Part shown: positions 50,654-59,483 of the stretch, one piece after another
Layout: each line of letters starts with the position of its first letter
How positions within the stretch are numbered: position 1 is the stretch's first letter
Source of the DNA: Bacillus sp. 491mf
Lineage (GTDB): Bacteria > Bacillota > Bacilli > Bacillales > Bacillaceae_G
Direction: 5' to 3'
Assembly: GCF_900112415.1 (NCBI RefSeq)
Contig: NZ_FOLV01000003.1
Span: 1 to 64,000 of the forward strand
DNA length: 64,000 nt
The notes under the pieces: model-generated
What the model was told of the DNA's origin: nothing
The model's database searches: none
The model's input: the letters and a program-made list of their open reading frames with translations, nothing else
Program-made: the position numbers and the translations under genes

Positions 50654-51088
50654 TTATTTTACGCTAGTTGCAATTGTGTTTGCGATGTTGTGTAATTCTT
50701 CCATTGTGTAATCACTTTGGTGAGATTTCCACACAGCACCGAAACCATCTTTTTCGCCGTAGCGTGGGATTAAATGAAGATGGAAGTGAAAGACAGTTTG
50801 TCCTGCTTTTTCTCCGTTATTATTTAATAAATTGAAACCAACTGGATTATATTCAGTTTTTATCGCATTCGAAATTTTTGGAACGACAGAGAAAATGTGT
50901 GAAGCAATTTCTGGTGTTAATGCAAATACATCTTGTTTATGTACTTTTGGAATTACGAGTGTATGTCCTTTTGTCACTTGGCTAATATCAAGAAAAGCGA
51001 GTACATGTTCATCCTCATATACTTTTGCGCAAGGAATTTGCCCCTCAATAATTTTACAAAAAATACAATTATCCGCTGTATGATTCAT
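50654..51088 (-). CDS. hit: HIT-family nucleotide-binding protein
   Basis: 144 residues. Zinc-type N-terminus NCIFCKIIEGQIP, KVYEDEHVLAFLDI, GHTLVIPKVH, and the catalytic HxHxH motif in VFHFHLHLIPR (about 97-107). HIT proteins hydrolyse nucleoside phosphoramidates and dinucleoside polyphosphates. ATG 51088 has GAAAGG nine bases before it; the reading from 51097 is too close to that site. Directly divergent from the ecs operon, as in B. subtilis. Confidence 0.92.
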   Translation of the reverse strand: MNHTADNCIFCKIIEGQIPCAKVYEDEHVLAFLDISQVTKGHTLVIPKVHKQDVFALTPEIASHIFSVVPKISNAIKTEYNPVGFNLLNNNGEKAGQTVFHFHLHLIPRYGEKDGFGAVWKSHQSDYTMEELHNIANTIATSVK

Positions 51089-51149
51089 ATTCCTCATCCT
51101 TTCAGTAGTCTTAGCCGTATTTTATCATAATTACATAATAGAAAAAACA

Positions 51150-51186
51150 CGAAAAGCAGGAAGCTGGTGAGCTTCCTGCCTTCGGA
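51150..51186. terminator. Strong hairpin between hit and ecsA
   Basis: GCAGGAAGCT pairs with AGCTTCCTGC around GGTG. There are few T residues after it, so it may be a leader structure rather than a stop signal. Confidence 0.5.
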
Positions 51187-51225
51187 AGAAGGTTTGAAAA
51201 AGCATTTTCGTTTAATCTACCTTTA

Positions 51226-51443
51226 GGAGACACCTCATTTGTTAGGAAATGCGCGGTAACTCGACATATATTCTGCCGTGGACACCCCATTTTCAATGAA
51301 ATGATGTTGCAATCCTTCAGAAATGAATTGTTTATTTTATAAAACAGTATCTACTCTCCTCGAGACACCCCGTTTCTAAAATGAAACAACTTATATGACT
51401 CCGTGTAAATTACCTTTGTCCATTATAGACACCCCGTTTCATG
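51226..51443. repeat. Four GACACCCC-type units in the hit-ecsA spacer
   Basis: The motif GACACCYCRTTT occurs at about 51229, 51281, 51364 and 51428, each followed by a short snap-back (ATTTGTTAGGAAAT, ATTTTCAATGAAAT, GTTTCTAAAATGAAAC, GTTTCATGATGAG). Spacing is 52-83 bases. The 540-base spacer has no gene. Confidence 0.6.
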
Positions 51444-51639
51444 ATGAGTTCGCTAGGCTGTGTTCATCACTTTTGTGGTTGCTTTTTCAATGTGTTCCTT
51501 CCTCACTAATTATGATGTCCGCTTTTGCTTAATATATGCAGAGGAAATTTTTTCTTTTAATCGTAGGTCAGTACTATGAAGGAGCTTTACTTTTTTGGTA
51601 AGATGATTACATATAGATAAATGAAGAAAGTGGTGTCAT

Positions 51640-52386
51640 ATGGAACAATTATTACGTGTGGAAAATGTTACAGGCGGATATACGAAGCGACCTGTATTAC
51701 AAAATATTTCATTCTCTGTTAAGAAAGGAGAGCTTGTCGGTTTAATCGGTTTAAACGGTGCAGGAAAAAGTACAACGATCAAACATATTATCGGATTAAT
51801 GGAGCCGAAACAAGGCCACATTACGATTAATGGTAAGACGTTAAAAGATGATATGACCGCATATCGCTCTAGTTTCTCGTTTATTCCAGAAACCCCAGTG
51901 CTCTATGAGGAGCTAACGTTAGAAGAGCATTTAAAGCTAACCGCAATGGCGTATGGCATTGATGAGAAAGAGTATGATAAGCGCGTAGACAAGCTGTTAA
52001 AAGAATTTCGCATGAAAAATCGTATGAAGTGGTTTCCATCTCATTTTTCAAAAGGGATGAAACAAAAAGTAATGATTATGAGTGCGTTTTTAGTTGAGCC
52101 TTCATTATATATTGTAGATGAACCGTTTGTTGGATTAGATCCGCTAGCGATTCAATCATTGCTGCAAATGATGGATCAAATGAAAAAAAGCGGTGCGGGC
52201 ATTTTAATGAGTACACATATTTTAGCAACAGCAGAGCGTTATTGTGATTCCTTCATTATTCTGCATCAAGGTGAAATCCGGGCACAGGGTACTCTCAAGC
52301 AGCTGCAAAGCGAGTTTAACATGCCGGGAGCAACGCTTGATGATATTTACATAGCACTAACGAAGGAAGAAGATGCTGATGAATAG
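51640..52386 (+). CDS. ecsA: EcsA, ABC transporter ATP-binding protein
   Basis: 248 residues. Walker A GLNGAGKSTT (about 38-47), signature HFSKGMKQK (about 136-144), Walker B LYIVDEP (about 156-162) and the switch STHIL are seen. Sequence and the ecsB and ecsC neighbours identify EcsA. The Ecs transporter of Bacillus supports exoprotein secretion, competence and regulated proteolysis by RasP. The stop overlaps the start of ecsB. Confidence 0.93.
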   Translation: MEQLLRVENVTGGYTKRPVLQNISFSVKKGELVGLIGLNGAGKSTTIKHIIGLMEPKQGHITINGKTLKDDMTAYRSSFSFIPETPVLYEELTLEEHLKLTAMAYGIDEKEYDKRVDKLLKEFRMKNRMKWFPSHFSKGMKQKVMIMSAFLVEPSLYIVDEPFVGLDPLAIQSLLQMMDQMKKSGAGILMSTHILATAERYCDSFIILHQGEIRAQGTLKQLQSEFNMPGATLDDIYIALTKEEDADE

Positions 52387-53605
52387 TAAAGGGTTATGGA
52401 AAGAAAGGTTTCGTTATTTTTTAAAGGAAACGCGCACATACGGTAAGTATGTATTTAATGATCATTTGAAATTTATTTTTGTGTTTATTATCGGTGCCGG
52501 TGCATTTTATTATCAAAAATGGCTACAAACATTAACACCTTCATTTCCAACCGCAGTTGTGATGGCGGTGCTGCTTGGACTTGTCTTAACCGCAGGATCA
52601 GTGCAAACGTTATTAAAAGAAGCGGATCTTGTATATTTACTTCCAGTAGAAGAAAAATTAAAAGCATATTTCGTAAAAGCATTTCAATTTACGTTTACGA
52701 TCCAGTTATATATTGTAGCGATGGTAAGTGCAGCGCTTGCGCCGCTCTATTTCCAGCAGATGAAACAATCAGGACAAACATACATAATCATTGTACTTGC
52801 GATTGTGCTAAGTAAAGTTTGGAATTTATTTGTGACGTGGGAGAAGTCTTATATGACAGATGGCCGTATTCATCCTACAGACTGGCTTATCCGTTTTGTA
52901 CTTAACTTTTTCCTTGTTTATTTCCTTGTTGAGCGCGCTTCAGCTTTGTATACGGGAGCAATCGCCTTTGCGATGGTCATCTATCTCGTATTTTTACAGC
53001 AAAAAGTAAAAGGAAAACCGCTGAACTGGGAATATTTAATTGCTGAAGAAGGAAAGAAAATGATGCTGCTATACCGCATCGCCAATATGTTTGTTGATGT
53101 ACCGGCATTAAAAGAACGGGTCGCTCGCCGCAAATGGATGGATTTTGTACTGCAAATCGTACCCAATAAAAGTACCTATTTATTCTTATTCTTGCGCACG
53201 TTTTTACGCTCAGGAAATTACTTTGGACTGTATGTCCGCTTACTAGCAATTGGCGGTATCATTTTATCCTTCGCGCCGTTTCTTTATGTCCGTCTTCTTG
53301 TCGGTGCTGTGTTTTTATATTTAATCGGTTATCAGCTGTTAAGCTTATGGAAGCATCATCGTTTGAAATTATGGCTTGATCTATACCCTGTCCCAGAAGA
53401 AGCAAAAATGAAAGACTTTCTGACGTTATTATGTACGTTGCTGTGCGTAGGCGGCGCTATTTTCACTGTACTCTTTGCGTTTGCAACGAAAGATATGATG
53501 ATGACAGGACTTGTTTTTCTTGTAAATATGTTATTTAGTGTGGGATTTGTTTATCAATACGGGGCAAAGCGCTTGAAAAAATTATCCCGCATAAACGGGC
53601 AGTAA
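52373..53605 (+). CDS. ecsB: EcsB, ABC transporter membrane subunit, with repeat-derived C-terminus
   Basis: 410 residues with about ten membrane helices (for example FIFVFIIGAGAFYYQKWL near 32-50), typical of the EcsB family. It overlaps ecsA by 14 bases. The last codons, reading LSRINGQ and stop, come from TCCCGCATAAACGGGCAGTAA, which is the end of a bcr1-like repeat; thus the repeat supplies the stop codon and the last few residues. EcsB works with EcsA in export-related functions. Confidence 0.92.
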   Translation: MLMNSKGLWKERFRYFLKETRTYGKYVFNDHLKFIFVFIIGAGAFYYQKWLQTLTPSFPTAVVMAVLLGLVLTAGSVQTLLKEADLVYLLPVEEKLKAYFVKAFQFTFTIQLYIVAMVSAALAPLYFQQMKQSGQTYIIIVLAIVLSKVWNLFVTWEKSYMTDGRIHPTDWLIRFVLNFFLVYFLVERASALYTGAIAFAMVIYLVFLQQKVKGKPLNWEYLIAEEGKKMMLLYRIANMFVDVPALKERVARRKWMDFVLQIVPNKSTYLFLFLRTFLRSGNYFGLYVRLLAIGGIILSFAPFLYVRLLVGAVFLYLIGYQLLSLWKHHRLKLWLDLYPVPEEAKMKDFLTLLCTLLCVGGAIFTVLFAFATKDMMMTGLVFLVNMLFSVGFVYQYGAKRLKKLSRINGQ

Positions 53606-53665
53606 GCTGGAGAAGACGGGGAAGCGAACTGCCCGTAAAAGCCCGATTGGGAAGTTTCACTTTAT
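53585..53665. repeat. bcr1-like repeat at the 3' end of ecsB
   Basis: From TCCCGCATAAACGGGCAGTA through GAACTGCCCGTAAAAGCCCG to GAAGTTTCACTTTAT. It is inverted relative to the copy at 22560 and about half its length. It overlaps the last 21 bases of ecsB. Confidence 0.75.
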
Positions 53666-53692
53666 TCCGCATATAGGGAAAGGAAGAAGAGC

Positions 53693-54409
53693 ATGACTGA
53701 ATATGAACAAAAGGTCATCTTAGAGTTACAGCAGTGGAAAAGAAAAATTATTAAAAGCTCATCTGTAATGACACGTTTCTCTAAAACAGTTCAAACGAAA
53801 ATGCAGCAGCTCATTCCAGAAAAAGTGCAAAATATCCTTACAGAAACGATAAAAAAGATGGTGCAAGGCATTAGTATTGGTTCGAATTTCATCAAACCGA
53901 GGCTAAAAGAAACAGATTGGTCACTGCAAAGAAGAGATGAAGAAGTGCTAAAGAAGATCGATGAGTACAAAAAGGTTGCAGCGGCAGAAGGAGCCGGAAC
54001 AGGAGCAGGTGGTTTTTTACTCGGGCTTGCTGACTTCCCGCTCTTGCTTAGCATTAAAATTAAATTTTTATTTGATGCGGCAACATTGTACGGCTATGAT
54101 ACAAGTAAACAAGAAGAGCGCTTATTCATTCTTCACGTATTTCAGCTTGCGTTCTCAAGCGATAATCACCGAAAAGAAATATGGAAGGCGATTGAGACGT
54201 GGGATACAAATAAGGAAAATCATGTAGACTGGGAGAAGTTCCAGCAAGAATACCGCGATTATATTGACCTAGCCAAAATGCTGCAACTCGTACCTGTCAT
54301 CGGTGCACCGGTAGGAGCGTATGCGAACTATCAACTTCTGCAGCGGCTTGGTGAAGTGACGATGAATTGCTATCGGCTGCGGTTATTGCAGCGGGAAGGT
54401 AAGATGTAA
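53693..54409 (+). CDS. ecsC: EcsC-family protein
   Basis: 238 residues with an EcsC domain, including GAGTGAGGFLLGLADFPLLLSIKIKFLFD (about 100-128) and the C-terminal LQLVPVIGAPVGAYANYQLL. EcsC is the third gene of the ecs cluster; its exact role is unknown and it is dispensable in B. subtilis. RBS GGAAAGGAAGAAGAGC. The bcr1-like repeat separates it from ecsB by 87 bases, possibly weakening coupling. A hairpin terminator follows. Confidence 0.9.
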   Translation: MTEYEQKVILELQQWKRKIIKSSSVMTRFSKTVQTKMQQLIPEKVQNILTETIKKMVQGISIGSNFIKPRLKETDWSLQRRDEEVLKKIDEYKKVAAAEGAGTGAGGFLLGLADFPLLLSIKIKFLFDAATLYGYDTSKQEERLFILHVFQLAFSSDNHRKEIWKAIETWDTNKENHVDWEKFQQEYRDYIDLAKMLQLVPVIGAPVGAYANYQLLQRLGEVTMNCYRLRLLQREGKM

Positions 54410-54416
54410 TTTATAT

Positions 54417-54450
54417 AAAGGACCTGACTCTCATGTCAGGTCCTTTTCGT
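54417..54450 (+). terminator. Terminator of the ecs operon
   Basis: AAGGACCTGAC pairs with GTCAGGTCCTT, followed by TTCGT. Confidence 0.8.
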
Positions 54451-54460
54451 GTACTGAACG

Positions 54461-54575
54461 TGTCGGACATTGCCGAGAAATCTTTAAATCGTGTCGAAGC
54501 GCCGATATATTTTAAAAAGTGGTCGATACATTGTGAAAAGCGCTGATATATTTTAAAAAGCGCCGATATATCAGT
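54461..54575. repeat. Iterated CGCCGATATATT repeat family, copy 3
   Basis: TGTCGGACATTGCCGAGAAA, TCTTTAAATCGTGTCGAAG, then CGCCGATATATT, GTCGATACATT, CGCTGATATATT and CGCCGATATATC units. It follows the ecs operon. Same order of parts as at 31281 and 38626. Confidence 0.75.
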
Positions 54576-54641
54576 GAACATATAAGAAGGAGCCGATTCA
54601 AATGATGAGTCGGCTCCGTTTTTCTTAAGAAGTTAGGTGGG

Positions 54642-54730
54642 AGATAAACTGCTGGCATGCGCCCGATTGGTGAGGGCAAATAATCAGTGGGGGATGAAGA
54701 AAACCCCCACTGATTAAAGTTTCACTTTAT
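54642..54730. repeat. bcr1-like repeat, inverted copy
   Basis: GCGCCCGATTGGTGAGGGC, TCAGTGGGGGATGAAGAAAA, CCCCCACTGATTAAAGTTTC and ACTTTAT match the 22560 copy in reverse orientation (TCAGTGGGGG hairpin and TTTCACTTTAT end). The AACGGGCAGTA end is missing. Confidence 0.7.
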
Positions 54731-54734
54731 AAGT

Positions 54735-54764
54735 CGCTCCTATGCATGGCCAGATGCTCTCGTC
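54735..54764. repeat. Dispersed TGACCGCT hairpin element, partial copy 3
   Basis: CGCTCCTATGCATGGCCAGA and TGCTCTCGTC match the centre of the element at 23155 and 33941. It abuts the bcr1-like copy and lies at the 3' end of the sensor kinase gene. Confidence 0.6.
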
Positions 54765-54786
54765 TTATACAACAACTTTCGTTCTA

Positions 54787-57195
54787 TCATCTACTAATAG
54801 GGAGAATAACTTCAATCGTTGTTCCCTCATTCACTTCACTTTCAATCCATATCTTGCCTTGATGCATTTCAACAATTTTGTAACAAATCATTAATCCTAA
54901 ACCAACCCCATCTTCTTTAATGCTATAAAAAGGTTCGCCAAGGTATGGGATACGTTCTTGCGGGATCCCGCATCCTTGATCAATAAATCGAATATTGATT
55001 TGATTATGATCAGCCAGGTCGATTTGAATGGAAATTTCTCCTCCCGTTGGCATCGATTCAATGGCATTTTTTAAAATATTAATGAATACTTGTTTTAATT
55101 GATTCCCTTCACAATGTATCATTGGAATAGTAGACATAACTTCAGTCTTCATTTGTACATTATTCATGAGTGCTTGGGGTTCAAGTAGCATGACAACTTG
55201 ATTCATTAACACACTTATATCATTAGGTTGAATTTTCACTGCTTGGGGTTTGGCGATTGCCATAAATTCATTCGTAATGCTTTCAATTCGATTAATTTCG
55301 GATGATACTATATCTATATAGTGATGATTCGTTTCATTTTCCACCGTTTTTAATAATTGCATAAATCCTTTCATCGCAGTTAAAGGATTTTTAATTTCAT
55401 GAGCGATTGCTGTAGATAATTGACCTACAACAGCAAGTTTTTCAGATTTTCTTAATAATTCTTCCGTCTTGATTCGTTCGGTAATATCGCGAGAAATACT
55501 TAAGAAAACCTCTTTTCCATTCAATTTGAATACACGAATACTAAACTCTGTCACGATTTTCTTTCCTGTCTGAAAAACATATTCATCTTGCAAAGTAAAG
55601 GAATCTTCCCCGTTTTTCATTTTTTCTATTAAATTTTTTAAAAGGGGAGAATCCGTAGAAACAAGATCAGAAAATGGGGTACTAACAATTTCATCTCTAC
55701 TTAAATTAAACCTTTCACACCCAATCGCATTTACTTCAATCACTCGAGTGGGAGTTCGATTTTGATCCAATTCTACTACGTAGACCGCATCCGCCGCCTG
55801 TTCAAATAGGGCACGATATTTCAATTCACTTTCTTGCAGTTGTTGATATAATTGATGTCGTTCTTTTTCTGCTTGTTTTCTTTCAGAAATGTCCCTGCAT
55901 ATCGCAGAGAGAGCCATTATATTCCCTCTTGCATCTAGAACAGGTGAAATTGTCATGCTTATATCAATTAAATCCCCGTTTCTTCGTTGTCTAACGGTCT
56001 CTAATCGAGTAATGGCAGATTTTCCAGACAAAATATTTTGAATAATTTCTATCGATTCATTCATTAAGAAATCGGGCACACAAGGAATTTTTTTACCGAT
56101 TACTTCGTGTACAGACCAATCAAATATCGTTTCATAAGCTTTATTTGCTTGTAAAATATGCCCTTCGCGATCAATGATCACAATCGCATCTATGTTGTTA
56201 TCTACAAATGACTCCAGTAATTCTTTAGTCGTTTTTAATTCATCTTCTACTTTTTTTCTTTCTGTAATATCAATTGCAGAGCCAACAACTTCAATTACTT
56301 TTCCATTTCGTTTAATTGGCCGAAGTGCGATTAGCGCAATCGTTTCGTCATCTGGCCAAGGAATTTCAAATATCACTTCATCCCCCTCCCATGCTTGTAC
56401 ATAATACTTCAGTAATTGAGGAACAAGATGGGGAGGGATAATGGAAGGATCGATCGTACGTAAACTTTTTCCTACCACTTGTTCAGAATAAAATCCCTTT
56501 TGATAATAAAATTGTCCATCACACATCGTATGTATAAAGTGCGTATCTACTTTAATAAATTTAAAAATTCCACCTTGTAGTTCACGGACAGTATCTTTAA
56601 GTTCTTGCTTCGATCCTTTTAATTTTTGATTTGTTCTAAATAATTCTTGTGTTAAGAAATATAACTTTTGATAAGCTTCCATCAGAAAAATGCCGCTTAA
56701 AAGGCCTAAACTTATAAAAAATAAGTTTTGCATGTAAAGAATGTTAGATATTACAGCTGGAATGAAAAATTCGCCTACCAATCGAATCATAGCTATATAA
56801 CAAATCAAATAAAGAAAGCTAGCTTTAAACGGATGTAAGTTTTTGAAATATGTTTTAAAGATAGTAAATAGAATGCCTATCCCTAATAAAGCAACGAGAT
56901 ATGGTACACAATACCCATCCATATAAGTAATACGCATGATAAAAATACTAAGTACCGTAATCCAACCGGCAGTACGACCAAAGTAAACAAACGAAAAAAT
57001 GAGAGGAACAGCTCGAAGATCGTAGTAAAACCCCATGTATTTAAAAGAAAAGGTCATCAAAATAGCTGCAATAATTGCCCCATATATTTTTTCAATGAAC
57101 TGGTTGGGTTTCAATATAAACACTTGGATGAATATAGTTGAACTCACTAGGAAAACAAAAATAAAAAGGTTAATGAAAAAGTCTTTGATAAACAT
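54787..57195 (-). CDS. Multi-PAS membrane sensor histidine kinase
   Basis: 802 residues. The N-terminus has about six membrane helices resembling the 5TMR-LYT receptor domain (VFLVSSTIFIQVFIL, then YYDLRAVPLIFSFVYFG). Three PAS domains follow (about 210-320, 325-450 and 455-575), each ending in ITERKKVEDELK, ISERKQAEKERH or ITERIKTEELLR. The His box is VGQLSTAIAHEIKNPLTAMKGFM and the ATPase box DQGCGIPQERI and GVGLGLMICYKIVEMHQG. This layout is that of sporulation-type phosphorelay kinases in Bacillus, with no adjacent regulator. Signal unknown. Confidence 0.88.
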   Translation of the reverse strand: MFIKDFFINLFIFVFLVSSTIFIQVFILKPNQFIEKIYGAIIAAILMTFSFKYMGFYYDLRAVPLIFSFVYFGRTAGWITVLSIFIMRITYMDGYCVPYLVALLGIGILFTIFKTYFKNLHPFKASFLYLICYIAMIRLVGEFFIPAVISNILYMQNLFFISLGLLSGIFLMEAYQKLYFLTQELFRTNQKLKGSKQELKDTVRELQGGIFKFIKVDTHFIHTMCDGQFYYQKGFYSEQVVGKSLRTIDPSIIPPHLVPQLLKYYVQAWEGDEVIFEIPWPDDETIALIALRPIKRNGKVIEVVGSAIDITERKKVEDELKTTKELLESFVDNNIDAIVIIDREGHILQANKAYETIFDWSVHEVIGKKIPCVPDFLMNESIEIIQNILSGKSAITRLETVRQRRNGDLIDISMTISPVLDARGNIMALSAICRDISERKQAEKERHQLYQQLQESELKYRALFEQAADAVYVVELDQNRTPTRVIEVNAIGCERFNLSRDEIVSTPFSDLVSTDSPLLKNLIEKMKNGEDSFTLQDEYVFQTGKKIVTEFSIRVFKLNGKEVFLSISRDITERIKTEELLRKSEKLAVVGQLSTAIAHEIKNPLTAMKGFMQLLKTVENETNHHYIDIVSSEINRIESITNEFMAIAKPQAVKIQPNDISVLMNQVVMLLEPQALMNNVQMKTEVMSTIPMIHCEGNQLKQVFINILKNAIESMPTGGEISIQIDLADHNQINIRFIDQGCGIPQERIPYLGEPFYSIKEDGVGLGLMICYKIVEMHQGKIWIESEVNEGTTIEVILPISR

Positions 57196-57312
57196 ATTGT
57201 GAACCCCCCTATATCAAACAAATTCGACAAAAAAGGGTAAAATCCTACAAATATTTTATAGAAATAGAGAGACTGTTTTTTTTAACTAAGCTGCTGCTAT
57301 GCAGAATACAAC

Positions 57313-57350
57313 ATGACTGCTTCTATGCATGACCATTTGCTTGCAGTTGC
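57313..57350. repeat. Dispersed TGACCGCT hairpin element, diverged copy 4
   Basis: ATGACTGCTTCTATGCATGA and CCATTTGC show the same core as the element at 23155. It lies in the spacer between the PAS kinase and the PH-domain operon; the rest of that 309-base gap has no gene. Confidence 0.5.
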
Positions 57351-57504
57351 CTAAAAAGAAAGAGGGTTTTTATGTTGATTATTTAATTTGTAGCTGTAAT
57401 AAAGGAAAACATTCCCTTTATATATCTTGTTTTCCAATTATGTTTTTAATATGATTATAGAGTCATAGAAAAGCCGCACTAGACTAAAAATTAGAGGTGA
57501 AAGA

Positions 57505-57981
57505 ATGCAACCATTAGAAAATGAAATTAATCCAAAGATGGTAAGAGTATGGCAAATTAGCTCGCTCATTACATCTGGAATCGGTCTTATGATTACAATT
57601 GCTTATTCTATATTTATGATTAAATTTGATTGGACAGGCTGGATATTTGGTGCACTTGTAATTGGACTTCTTACATACGCACCGCTCGGTTATCTTGTTT
57701 TTCCAAGTTTACGTCAGCGCTATTATAGTTACGAGTTAAACGAAGAAGAAATGGAAATTCAAAAAGGAATGTTTACTGTAGAGCGAGTACTTGTCCCAAT
57801 GATTCGGATTCAGCATATTACAATTGAACAAGGCCCTATTATGCGTAAGTTTGATTTAGCTGAGTTGAAAATTTCAACAGCTGCAACAGCACATAGTCTT
57901 CCTGGGTTGACGATGCGCGAAGCCGAAAGGTTAAAGCGTCAAATTGCAGAACTGGCAAAGGTGAGTGATGAGGATGTATAA
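57505..57981 (+). CDS. YdbS-like membrane PH-domain protein
   Basis: 158 residues: two membrane helices (about 15-35 and 40-63) and one bacterial PH (DUF304/bPH2) domain with YELNEEEMEIQKGMFTVERVLVPMIRIQHITIEQGPI. ISTAATAHSLPGL is a typical bPH2 segment. The pair with the next gene matches ydbS-ydbT of B. subtilis, linked there to resistance against antimicrobial peptides of sibling cells. RBS AGAGGTGAAAGA before ATG. Its stop overlaps the next gene. Confidence 0.85.
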   Translation: MQPLENEINPKMVRVWQISSLITSGIGLMITIAYSIFMIKFDWTGWIFGALVIGLLTYAPLGYLVFPSLRQRYYSYELNEEEMEIQKGMFTVERVLVPMIRIQHITIEQGPIMRKFDLAELKISTAATAHSLPGLTMREAERLKRQIAELAKVSDEDV

Positions 57982-59416
57982 GCGGCAGCATCCGATTACG
58001 ATTTTATTTGAGGTAAAACTAAGTAGTATTTTACCCATATTTTTTGTTTTCGTTGTGAAAGACGGTTCATTTCCGTTTTGGTATTTAATCCCGATTCTTA
58101 TTATTGGTGTAGGGGGGATTTTTAACTTCATTTCATGGTACTACAAAATGTATTGGGTTGAAAATAATGTATTGCATATTAAGGAAGGCCTCTTTACAAA
58201 GAAAGAAAGCTACTTAAATAAAGATCGTGTGCAAACCATTAATACGAGCTCGAATATTTTATATCAAATATTAGGTCTCACAAAGTTAAAGATTGAAACT
58301 GCTGGTGGAGCTGACAAAGCAGAAGTACAGTTAGTAGGGATTACCCAAGAAGAAGCAAAAAGTTTAATTACCATGTTAAATAAAAATAGCGATGTGAACG
58401 ATGAACCTGCATTAGAGGTTACTTCGATTGAAACAAAAGAACATAATACAGTCGCCTTTACAGTAACATGGAAAGAAATTTTACTAGCAAGTATTACGTC
58501 CGGGAAATTTGGCCTTTTATTTTCAATTCTTTTCATTTTAGCAGATAAACTTCGGGATCTTTTGCCGAATAATATCGTGAAGAAGGTTGAGAATTATGTG
58601 GAAACGTATGTATTTGAAAGCGACATAGCTGGCTGGGTATATATGTTCGTTGCTTTATTTCTATTATCGTGGATTGTTTCAACGATTCAATATGCGTTGC
58701 AGCATGCGAATTTCACTATTTCACGTAAAGGAGATGAAATTCGCATTTCACAAGGTTTGCTGGAGAAAAAAGAGCTTGTCTTAAAAACGCATCGTATTCA
58801 CGGTATTAAAATAAAAGAAGGTATTCTTCGCAAGCCTTTTGGATATTGCTCTGTTCATGTAGAAGCTATTCAAAAATTTGAAGAAGGACAAACAGGCGTA
58901 ACGCTCCATCCACTTATAAAAAAGAAAAAAGTACGAGAGATGCTGCACTACTTACAATTGCCATATGATATAAACAGTGAGATGACAAAATTACCAAAAA
59001 CGGCAATGAGACGTCACATGTTAGATAATTTTATTTTCGCTTGTATTGTAGCAGTACCAATTATTGGTTCGAGTATTTATTTTCACAAACACTTTCTACT
59101 TGCGTTATTATTACCACTTTTCTTAGTGTCCATCTGGCTTGGCTATGCGCAGTACAAAGCAGGCGGATATCGAATTGATGACGATCAGTTAACAATGTCC
59201 TATCGCAAAATCGCAAAATATACAGTTTTTGTGAAAAGAAGACACATTCAATCTTTAAAGAAAAGTCAATCATACTTCCAGAAAAAAGATGCACTTTGTA
59301 CATATGACTTCCATAATGCCTCGGCTAGTCATGAACTACAACATGTGCGGATGGAAGACGCGGAGAAGATGCAAAGTTGGTATAAGAAGAGTAATGAAAA
59401 AAACACCCTCATGTAA
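57974..59416 (+). CDS. YdbT-like membrane protein with repeated PH domains
   Basis: About 480 residues with alternating membrane helix pairs and PH (bPH2) domains: NNVLHIKEGLFTKKESYLNKDRVQTI, DEIRISQGLLEKKELVLKTHRIHGIKIKEG and a third at the end with DDQLTMSYRKIAKYTVFVKRRHIQSL. The three repeats match YdbT. The start is ambiguous: GTG 57965, ATG 57968 or ATG 57974; the last has AAAGGTGA nine bases upstream. It overlaps the preceding gene by 8 bases, so the two are one operon. Confidence 0.85.
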   Translation: MYKRQHPITILFEVKLSSILPIFFVFVVKDGSFPFWYLIPILIIGVGGIFNFISWYYKMYWVENNVLHIKEGLFTKKESYLNKDRVQTINTSSNILYQILGLTKLKIETAGGADKAEVQLVGITQEEAKSLITMLNKNSDVNDEPALEVTSIETKEHNTVAFTVTWKEILLASITSGKFGLLFSILFILADKLRDLLPNNIVKKVENYVETYVFESDIAGWVYMFVALFLLSWIVSTIQYALQHANFTISRKGDEIRISQGLLEKKELVLKTHRIHGIKIKEGILRKPFGYCSVHVEAIQKFEEGQTGVTLHPLIKKKKVREMLHYLQLPYDINSEMTKLPKTAMRRHMLDNFIFACIVAVPIIGSSIYFHKHFLLALLLPLFLVSIWLGYAQYKAGGYRIDDDQLTMSYRKIAKYTVFVKRRHIQSLKKSQSYFQKKDALCTYDFHNASASHELQHVRMEDAEKMQSWYKKSNEKNTLM

Positions 59417-59432
59417 GGGTGTTTTTTTATGT
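59399..59432 (+). terminator. Terminator of the PH-domain operon
   Basis: AAAAACACCCT pairs with AGGGTGTTTTT; the stem includes the stop codon region of the YdbT-like gene. Confidence 0.8.
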
Positions 59433-59483
59433 GTATAAATTTGGTAAAATTATGGTATGAATTCCTAAAAAAGGAGCATGCCT

